DNA of 47,685 nt from Arthrobacter sp. (GTDB taxonomy: Bacteria; Actinomycetota; Actinomycetes; Actinomycetales; Micrococcaceae), in contig JASLAA010000125.1 of the NCBI GenBank assembly GCA_030147325.1, positions 1 to 47,685 of the forward strand, in the 5' to 3' direction. Each line of letters begins with the position of its first letter. Within the stretch, counting starts at the first letter, position 1. Made by a program: the position numbers and the translations under genes. This document shows positions 41,952 to 47,685 of the stretch, piece after piece. The notes under the pieces are model-generated. The model ran no database searches and was not told the DNA's origin. It was given only the letters and a program-made list of their open reading frames with translations.

Positions 41952-42764
41952 TCACCTGGTCACGGGACGGTCCGGCGTGCTGACGTCGAACTCCTTGACC
42001 GGCGGATCGGATGCGGGCATCGCCAGCATCGCTTCGAGCACCTGCGCCTTCTCCCCGTTACGCTCCGAACTGCCCCAGAAGATCTTCTGGTCTCCGGTCA
42101 GGGAGAGCCGGATCGAGTCTGCACTCGCGGCGGAGGCGTTGTTCAGTCGCGACAGGACGGCGACGGGCAGCTCGGCGAGCACCGCCGTGATCGAGGAGAA
42201 CACGTCGGAGTCGACCGCGTTCGCTCCGCCGTCGATCAGCGGCAGCTTCACGTCCTCGCGCCGCGCGACGCTGGTCAACTGCCGCCCCTCCGCGTCGATG
42301 AGGACGAACTCACGTCCGTTCTGCAGCACTGCGACGGGGATGCGCTCGCGCACCCTGACGACGAGGGTCGACGGCGGTTCCGCCGCGACGTCGACGTGCT
42401 CGATCGGTGCCTTGTCGGCCAGCAGCCCACGCACCTGGTCAGGAGAGATACGTGTGAGGGAGGTCCCGAGCAGCGGTGCGAGGGCGGCGTCCACCTCGGC
42501 GGTCGGAAGCAGCGTGTTGCCCTCCACGACGACGGTACGCAGGGCGAGTGCCGGGGAGAAGACGGCGTAGGCCACCACGCCGCCGAGCACCAGCACGACC
42601 GCCGCGAGCCACAGGATGGTGTTCCGCAGGCGATGCGACCGTCGCGGAGTGGGGAAGCCGACGACATTGCCGCCCGGCACCGTCGTCCCGGGCCGCTCGA
42701 GGACCGACACCCTCCCGCTCCCCTTCGCGGGGAGCTTCGGAGCGGTCGGCTTCGCCGGCGTCAC
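41952..42764 (-). CDS. ftsQ: Cell division protein FtsQ (DivIB)
   Basis: A bitopic divisome protein linking early and late division proteins. The 270 residues have a Pro/Lys-rich cytoplasmic N-terminus of about 45, one membrane helix (about 48-68), the POTRA domain (about 75-143, beginning LRTVVVEGNTLL) and a beta domain. The GTG at 42764 overlaps the murC stop by four bases (GTGA). Read from the murC side, it ends the tightly packed part of the operon before the ftsZ gap. Confidence 0.95.
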   Translation of the reverse strand: MTPAKPTAPKLPAKGSGRVSVLERPGTTVPGGNVVGFPTPRRSHRLRNTILWLAAVVLVLGGVVAYAVFSPALALRTVVVEGNTLLPTAEVDAALAPLLGTSLTRISPDQVRGLLADKAPIEHVDVAAEPPSTLVVRVRERIPVAVLQNGREFVLIDAEGRQLTSVARREDVKLPLIDGGANAVDSDVFSSITAVLAELPVAVLSRLNNASAASADSIRLSLTGDQKIFWGSSERNGEKAQVLEAMLAMPASDPPVKEFDVSTPDRPVTR

Positions 42765-44188
42765 TCCTCCACGCCCGATCGGCCGTGCCCGAGGGCGCGT
42801 CCCCTCAGCTGTGCGACGAGCTGCAGGCCGTACTGGGTGACATCCCCGGCCCCGACGGTGAGGATGATGTCACCCGGCCCCGCCTGGTCGGTCACCACGC
42901 GGAGAGCCTCCGCAGGATCCGGGACGTAGGCCCCGCGGCCCTCCGGCATCAGGTCCGTGATCGTCCAGCCGCCGACGTCGTCCACGGGGTCCTCGCGGGC
43001 AGCGTAGACGGGAAGGACCGTCGCGGTGTCGGCCAACGCCAACGCCGTGGCGAATCCCGCGGCGAACTCACGCGTGCGGGAGAAGAGGTGGGGCTGGAAG
43101 AGGACGTGGACGCGGTGCTCCCCCGCGACCGTACGGGCCGCGGTGAGGGCGGCGTGGACCTCGGTCGGATGGTGTGCGTAGTCGTCGAAGACCCGCACGT
43201 CGTCGCCCTGTCCCCGCGCCTCGAAGCGGCGGGCCGCCCCGGAGAACAGCGAGAGCCCCGTCGCGGCGACCGCCGGGTCGACCCCGAGCTCGAGCGCGAC
43301 GGCGAAGGCTGCCGCGGCGTTCAGGATGTTGTGCTGTCCCGGCACGCTGAGCTGCAGCTCCTGCTCGGCGTCGAGCCCGTCGACGGCGAAGGAGAGCACG
43401 CTGTTGGTCGTGCTGCCCACCGATCGCGTGGCGCTGATCCGGATGTCCGCCGTGGCGGAATATCCGTAGGTGCGCACCCGGCGCGTCGGCGGGACACCGG
43501 CTGCGAGCTGCAACGATCCCGGATCGTCGGCGCAGGCCACGAGGAGGCCGTCGTCGGGCAGCCCCTCCGCGAACCGGCGGAAGGCCGCATGCACCGCGTC
43601 GGCGCTGCCGTAGTGGTCGAGGTGATCGGCCTCGGCGTTCGTGACGACGGCGATCTGCGGTGAGTAGTTCAGGAAGGAGCCGTCGGACTCGTCCGCCTCG
43701 GCGACGAACACGCTGCCACCGGTCCATTCGGCGTTGACGCCGAGAGCGGCGACGTCTCCGCCGATGGCGAAGGACGGCTCGAGGCCGGCCTGGCGGAGGA
43801 GGACGGTGATCATCGCCGTCGTCGTGGTCTTCCCGTGGGTCCCCGCGACGGCGACGGCCAGCTGTCCCCTCATGGCCGCGGCGAGTGCCTGCGACCGGTG
43901 GAGCACGGTCAATCCGCGACGGCGCGCCTCGGCCAGTTCGGGGTTCGTCGCGCGGATGGCCGAGGACACGACCACCGTCCCGGTGTCCGGCACAGCGGCG
44001 GCCGAATGACCTACGTGCACCTCCGCTCCCAGGGTGGCCAGCGCGCGCAGCACCTTCGACTCCGCTGCATCCGAGCCCGACACCGCCAGCCCCTGCCCGA
44101 GGAGCACCCGGGCCACGGCGGACATGCCCGCGCCACCCAGCCCGATGAAGTGGACGGGTTCCTGCAGCCCGGCGTCGACCGCGGTCAT
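42761..44188 (-). CDS. murC: UDP-N-acetylmuramate--L-alanine ligase
   Basis: Adds L-alanine to UDP-MurNAc, the first of the peptidoglycan peptide ligases. The 475 residues have the N-terminal 'FIGLGGAGMS' (14-23), the ATP loop GTHGKTTTT (116-124), the 'EADESDGSFL' element and C-terminal 'FDDYAHHPTE'. The ATG overlaps the murG stop (ATGA). No murB or ddl follows; ftsQ comes next, an actinobacterial arrangement. Confidence 0.97.
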   Translation of the reverse strand: MTAVDAGLQEPVHFIGLGGAGMSAVARVLLGQGLAVSGSDAAESKVLRALATLGAEVHVGHSAAAVPDTGTVVVSSAIRATNPELAEARRRGLTVLHRSQALAAAMRGQLAVAVAGTHGKTTTTAMITVLLRQAGLEPSFAIGGDVAALGVNAEWTGGSVFVAEADESDGSFLNYSPQIAVVTNAEADHLDHYGSADAVHAAFRRFAEGLPDDGLLVACADDPGSLQLAAGVPPTRRVRTYGYSATADIRISATRSVGSTTNSVLSFAVDGLDAEQELQLSVPGQHNILNAAAAFAVALELGVDPAVAATGLSLFSGAARRFEARGQGDDVRVFDDYAHHPTEVHAALTAARTVAGEHRVHVLFQPHLFSRTREFAAGFATALALADTATVLPVYAAREDPVDDVGGWTITDLMPEGRGAYVPDPAEALRVVTDQAGPGDIILTVGAGDVTQYGLQLVAQLRGRALGHGRSGVEE

Positions 44189-45306
44189 CGCTTCTCCCCC
44201 GCCATCGCGAGCACCAGGTCGGCCATGCGCCGGTCCGCATCCCGCACTCCCCCGGCATAGGACGCCGCGGCCATCCGGTCGAGCCGCTCACCGTCGGTCA
44301 GCAGGGGGAGCACGTTCCCGCGGATCCACTCGGCGGTGAAGGCCTCGTCCCCCACGAGGATCGCGCCTCCCGCGGCCACGAGTCCCGCAGCGTTGAGGCT
44401 CTGTTCACCGTTGCCGTGCGGAAGGGGCACGAGCACGGCCGGGAGCCCGACGGCGCTGACCTCGCTCACCGTGGCCGCGCCGGCCCGTGCCACCAGGAGA
44501 TCCGCTGCCGCGTAGACGCGCTCCATGCCGTCGACGTACTCCACCTGGTGGTAGCCCGGAGCTGCGAACAGGGCGCCGTCGGGCCCGTGGACCTGCTTGC
44601 CCCTGCCCGTGATGTGGAGCACCTGCACGCCGGCCTCCGTGAGGTCGGGGACCGCGGCCGCGACCGACCGGTTCAGGCTCGCCGCTCCGGAGGACCCTCC
44701 GGTGACGATGAGCGTCGCCCGGTCCGGGTCGAGCCCCAGGGACGCGCGTGCGTCCTGGCGGCTTCCTGCCCGGTCGAGAGCCGCGATGCTCCGGCGCATG
44801 GGCATCCCCACCATCACACCCTTCCGCAGGCCGGTGCCCTCGAAGGCGACGGCGACGCGCGACGCGATGCGTGCGCCCACCCGGTTCGCCATGCCGGGAG
44901 TGGCGTTGGCCTCGTGGATCACCACGGGGCGCCGCTGTATCCAGGCGGCCAGGTAGACGGGTGTGGACACGTACCCGCCCACCCCCACGACGACGTCGGC
45001 GTCGGCGGCTGCCACGATGGCCCGCGCCTGACCGATGGCACGGAGGAGCCTCGCCGGCAGCTTCACGAGGTCGATCGACGGACGCCGCGGCATGGGTACG
45101 CGGTCGATGGTGCGCAGGTCGAAGCCCGCGGCAGGGACGAGCCGGGTCTCCATCCCCGCCTCGGTCCCGACGACGGTGATGCGGGTGCCGGGCCGCTGCT
45201 CGACGATCGCCCCCGCGATGGCCAGCAGGGGGCTGATGTGCCCGGCCGTTCCGCCGCCCGCGAGGACGACGGAGATCGTCCGTTCCGTTGTGGAGGGGTG
45301 TGTCAT
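44185..45306 (-). CDS. murG: UDP-GlcNAc transferase making lipid II
   Basis: Transfers GlcNAc to lipid I on the cytoplasmic membrane face. The 373 residues hold the signature GGGTAGHISP (17-26), 'GVGGYVS', the donor-site 'TGGSSGAASLN' and the C-terminal 'RAGAATVSE' nucleotide-binding element. The ATG overlaps the ftsW stop (ATGA); its own stop overlaps the murC start the same way. Confidence 0.97.
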   Translation of the reverse strand: MTHPSTTERTISVVLAGGGTAGHISPLLAIAGAIVEQRPGTRITVVGTEAGMETRLVPAAGFDLRTIDRVPMPRRPSIDLVKLPARLLRAIGQARAIVAAADADVVVGVGGYVSTPVYLAAWIQRRPVVIHEANATPGMANRVGARIASRVAVAFEGTGLRKGVMVGMPMRRSIAALDRAGSRQDARASLGLDPDRATLIVTGGSSGAASLNRSVAAAVPDLTEAGVQVLHITGRGKQVHGPDGALFAAPGYHQVEYVDGMERVYAAADLLVARAGAATVSEVSAVGLPAVLVPLPHGNGEQSLNAAGLVAAGGAILVGDEAFTAEWIRGNVLPLLTDGERLDRMAAASYAGGVRDADRRMADLVLAMAGEKR

Positions 45307-46691
45307 GAGGTTGCGTGATCTCTTCCGGAGGTGGCGGACGTGGCTGTGGTGGTGGCGGATCCGGGAGCGGGAACCGGAGGGTGCGGTGTCTTCCGTGCGA
45401 AGGACAGCAGGACCCCGACCGCGGCGAGGGTGAAGGTGAGTGCCGAGCCACCGTAGGAGATGAAGGGGAGCGGGACCCCGATCACCGGCAGCAGGCCCGT
45501 GACCATCCCGATGTTGACGAAGGCCTGCCCGATGAGCCAGACGAGGATCGAGCCCATGAGGATTCGCACGAAGGGATCCGAGTACCGCAGTGCCACGCGG
45601 ATGGTCGCGACGGCGAGGATCCCGAACAGGAGGACGACGACGAGGGTGCCCACCAGGCCGAATTCCTCACCGATGATGGCGACGATGAAGTCGTTGTGCG
45701 CCTCCGGGATCCAGTTCCACTTCTGTCGGCTCTGGCCGATACCGACGCCGAACCAACCGCCGGAGGCCATCGCGAACAGGCCGTTGTCGGACTGGAGGCA
45801 GAGGTCCTGGCCGTCGTCGCAGTTCAACCCGAGCCACGCGTTGATGCGCACGTTGCGGTTGCCGCTCGTGACCACCATCAGGATGGAGCCGAGGGCGGCC
45901 ACTGCGGCGGCCACTGTGAACAGCTTGAGCGGAGCCCCCGCGAAGAAGAGGGCTGCGCCGGCGATCAGCATGAGGATGAGCGCCGTGCCGAGGTCCCCAC
46001 CGATGAGGACGAGGCCGATGGGCAGGCCGCCGAGCGGAAGTGCCGGGATCATGGCGTGCTTCCAGTCCCTGATCAGGGCCTTCTTGCGTTCGAGGACGGC
46101 AGCGAACCACAGCGCCAGCGCGAGCTTGGCCGGCTCGGAGGGCTGCAGGCTCTGGTTGCCTATCTGGATCCAGTTCTTGTTGCCGTTGATCTCGACCCCG
46201 ATGAGGAGCACGAGGACCAGGAGGCCGATGGCGATCAGCAGGCTCGGCCAGGCCAGCACCTTGTAGGCGCGCGGCCCGAGCCTGGAGAGCACGAGCATGA
46301 GGAAGAGACCGGCGCTCGCCCAGACCGCCTGCTTCAGGAACAGGTCGAACGTATCCTTGCCGTCCGAGATCGCTTCGACCGACGAGGCGGACAGGACCAT
46401 CATCAGGCCGATCGCGGTGAGGGCGAGGGCGGAGCCGAGGATCAGGTAGTAGCTCGATCCGGAGGGCGGCCTGTCCGACCCCTCGAGTGCCACCCAGGCA
46501 CGGCGGGCTCGCGCCCGGATACCCCGGGCCGGAGGAGTGTCGGAGCCTGCTGCGCCCGCGCCCGTCTTCGGGTCGGCGCTCCTCGCCGGGCTCGAGCCGC
46601 CGCCGGCGGCGACCGGCCGTCCCGTTCCCCTGGTCCGGACTGGCCGGACGGAGGGCTTGCGTCCTCCCGGACGGGTTGGCGTGGTCACCAT
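45303..46691 (-). CDS. ftsW: FtsW septal peptidoglycan polymerase (SEDS)
   Basis: A ten-helix membrane enzyme that polymerises lipid II at the septum with a class B penicillin-binding protein. The 462 residues have a long basic cytoplasmic N-terminus (about 75), SEDS elements including the catalytic-type Asp in 'EAHNDFIVAIIGEEFG', and the FtsW/RodA signature 'GLLPVIGVPLPFISYGG'. The C-terminal tail is rich in Thr, Ser and Pro. The ATG at 46691 directly abuts the murD stop, so the two are translated together. Confidence 0.95.
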   Translation of the reverse strand: MVTTPTRPGGRKPSVRPVRTRGTGRPVAAGGGSSPARSADPKTGAGAAGSDTPPARGIRARARRAWVALEGSDRPPSGSSYYLILGSALALTAIGLMMVLSASSVEAISDGKDTFDLFLKQAVWASAGLFLMLVLSRLGPRAYKVLAWPSLLIAIGLLVLVLLIGVEINGNKNWIQIGNQSLQPSEPAKLALALWFAAVLERKKALIRDWKHAMIPALPLGGLPIGLVLIGGDLGTALILMLIAGAALFFAGAPLKLFTVAAAVAALGSILMVVTSGNRNVRINAWLGLNCDDGQDLCLQSDNGLFAMASGGWFGVGIGQSRQKWNWIPEAHNDFIVAIIGEEFGLVGTLVVVLLFGILAVATIRVALRYSDPFVRILMGSILVWLIGQAFVNIGMVTGLLPVIGVPLPFISYGGSALTFTLAAVGVLLSFARKTPHPPVPAPGSATTTATSATSGRDHATS

Positions 46692-47685
46692 CTACGACTC
46701 CTTCGCTGTTGTCCCCTGTCCGCCTCGCCCGCGGACGGCCGACATGAAGGCGGCCCCCCGGTGCGCATAGGAGGAGAACTGGTCCATCGATGCGGCGGCC
46801 GGGGCCATCAGCACGGTGTCGCCCTCGTGGGCGAGACGCTCCGCTTCGGCTACAGCCCACTGCATCAGGGCATCGCCGGGAACGGTGTCGGATGATCCGC
46901 CGCCGTCGCGCCCCTGTCCAGTGTGAAGGCTCGGATGGAGTGAGACCGGAACATCGGGTGCGTGTCGGGTGAGGGCGCCCTGCAGGGGCTCAGGGTCCTC
47001 CCCGAGGAGGACGACGGCGCGGAGCCGCTGCGCGTGGTCAGCCACGAGCCCGTCGTAGGAGACGCCCTTGGACAGCCCCCCGGCGATCCACACGACAGAG
47101 GAGAAGGAGGCCAGCGATGCGGAGGCCGCGTGCGGGTTCGTGGCCTTGGAATCGTTGATCCAGAGCACGCCGGCCTCGTCGGCCACCACCTGGATGCGGT
47201 GGTCACCGGGCTGGAAGGACCGGATACCGTCGCGGACCGCCGCGACGGGCAGCCCCGCCGCGCGGACGAGGGCCGCGGCTGCCAGCGTGTTCGCGACGAG
47301 ATGCCGGGGAACCACCTCGCCCAGCTCACTGGTCGAGGCCAGTTCGGCGGCCGAGTCCTTGCGCTGTTCGATGAAGGCGCGGTCCACCAGCAGGTCCTCC
47401 ACGACACCCATCATGCTGATCGCGGGCATCCCGGTGGTGAAGCCCACCGCCCTGCAGCCCTCGACGACGTCGGCCTCCTCGACCATCGCCTCCGTCTCGC
47501 TCTGGTCCACGTTGTAAACGCAGGCGACCTGCGTGCGCTCGTACACGGACGCCTTCGCCGCTCGATACGCCTCGTAGCTCCCGTGCCAGTCGACGTGGTC
47601 CTCCGCGATGTTCAGGCAGACGCTGGCCAGCGGCGAGACGGAGTGGGCCCAGTGGAGCTGGAAGCTCGAGAGCTCGACGGCCAGG
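46692..47685 (-). CDS. murD: UDP-MurNAc-L-Ala--D-Glu ligase, N-terminus cut by window edge
   Basis: Adds D-glutamate in peptidoglycan precursor synthesis. The reverse frame runs through the window edge, so the N-terminal portion with the ATP loop is missing. Visible elements are 'ELSSFQL', 'LNIAEDHVDWHGSYEAYRAAK' in outline, the 'NDSKATNPHA' motif that holds substrate and ATP-contact residues, and 'GGLSKG'. The stretch after 'LHTGQGRDGGGS' is low-complexity and likely a local insertion in the C-terminal domain. It is followed without gap by ftsW. Confidence 0.95.
   Translation of the reverse strand, partial: LAVELSSFQLHWAHSVSPLASVCLNIAEDHVDWHGSYEAYRAAKASVYERTQVACVYNVDQSETEAMVEEADVVEGCRAVGFTTGMPAISMMGVVEDLLVDRAFIEQRKDSAAELASTSELGEVVPRHLVANTLAAAALVRAAGLPVAAVRDGIRSFQPGDHRIQVVADEAGVLWINDSKATNPHAASASLASFSSVVWIAGGLSKGVSYDGLVADHAQRLRAVVLLGEDPEPLQGALTRHAPDVPVSLHPSLHTGQGRDGGGSSDTVPGDALMQWAVAEAERLAHEGDTVLMAPAAASMDQFSSYAHRGAAFMSAVRGRGGQGTTAKES

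Noticed and set aside
1..47685. tRNA or rRNA genes, CRISPR arrays, insertion sequences, prophage or integrative elements
   Set aside because: Intergenic gaps are short and none shows a cloverleaf-like fold, spaced direct repeats, transposase or integrase, or terminal inverted repeats.

Overview
The window is a stretch of chromosomal backbone from a high-GC Gram-positive actinobacterium. GC-rich codon use, DivIVA/SepF-based division genes, a polyphosphate glucokinase, GlnE with two glutamine synthetases, DUF4191 and RDD neighbours of glnA, and a GlnR-type operator all point that way. Protein content and gene order best fit the Micrococcaceae (Arthrobacter and relatives), but the genus is an inference. 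I see no rRNA, tRNA, CRISPR array, insertion sequence, integrase or prophage. Genes are densely packed and nearly all belong to recognisable families.

Layout. (1) 1-8161: an MFS transporter cut by the window edge, a PAC2-family protein, leucyl aminopeptidase, the E3 (lpdA) and E2 (sucB) subunits of 2-oxoacid dehydrogenases, and an OsmC-like peroxiredoxin. (2) 8268-14813: a 1174-residue tricorn protease homologue, an SDR39U1-type epimerase and an atypical membrane Ser/Thr kinase. (3) 14936-17977: lipB-lipA (lipoate synthesis and transfer, serving the E2 above), DUF4191 and an RDD membrane protein. (4) 18070-25104: nitrogen assimilation, with GlnR-box-controlled glnA, a secreted HNH nuclease, then glnE and glnA2 on the opposite strand. 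(5) 25399-31752: panB, a small SPOR-like protein, map, ppgK, nrdR, hisD, a membrane protein and a flavin reductase. (6) 31839-47685, all on the minus strand: the dcw division/cell-wall cluster read as murD-ftsW-murG-murC-ftsQ-ftsZ-pgeF-yggS-sepF-yggT-divIVA, then after a terminator lspA-rluD-dnaE.

How the genes work together. LipA and LipB build the cofactor carried by the two lipoyl domains of SucB, which LpdA reoxidises. GlnE can modify GlnA (Tyr402 present) but probably not GlnA2, whose equivalent residue is Trp. The dcw genes are joined by 4-base stop/start overlaps, with ftsZ set apart by a repeat-bearing intergenic region.

Regulatory signals stand out more than new genes. About ten genes have a -10-like hexamer exactly 6-7 bases before the start codon and no ribosome binding site, so they are probably leaderless. 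Two NrdR-like boxes 32 bp apart precede nrdR. A GlnR box with exact 11-bp phasing precedes glnA. Two 9-bp repeats 19 bp apart lie upstream of ftsZ. I do not see a convincing undescribed multi-gene system; the oddest protein is the kinase (no HRD arginine, no APE motif, a long low-complexity insertion).
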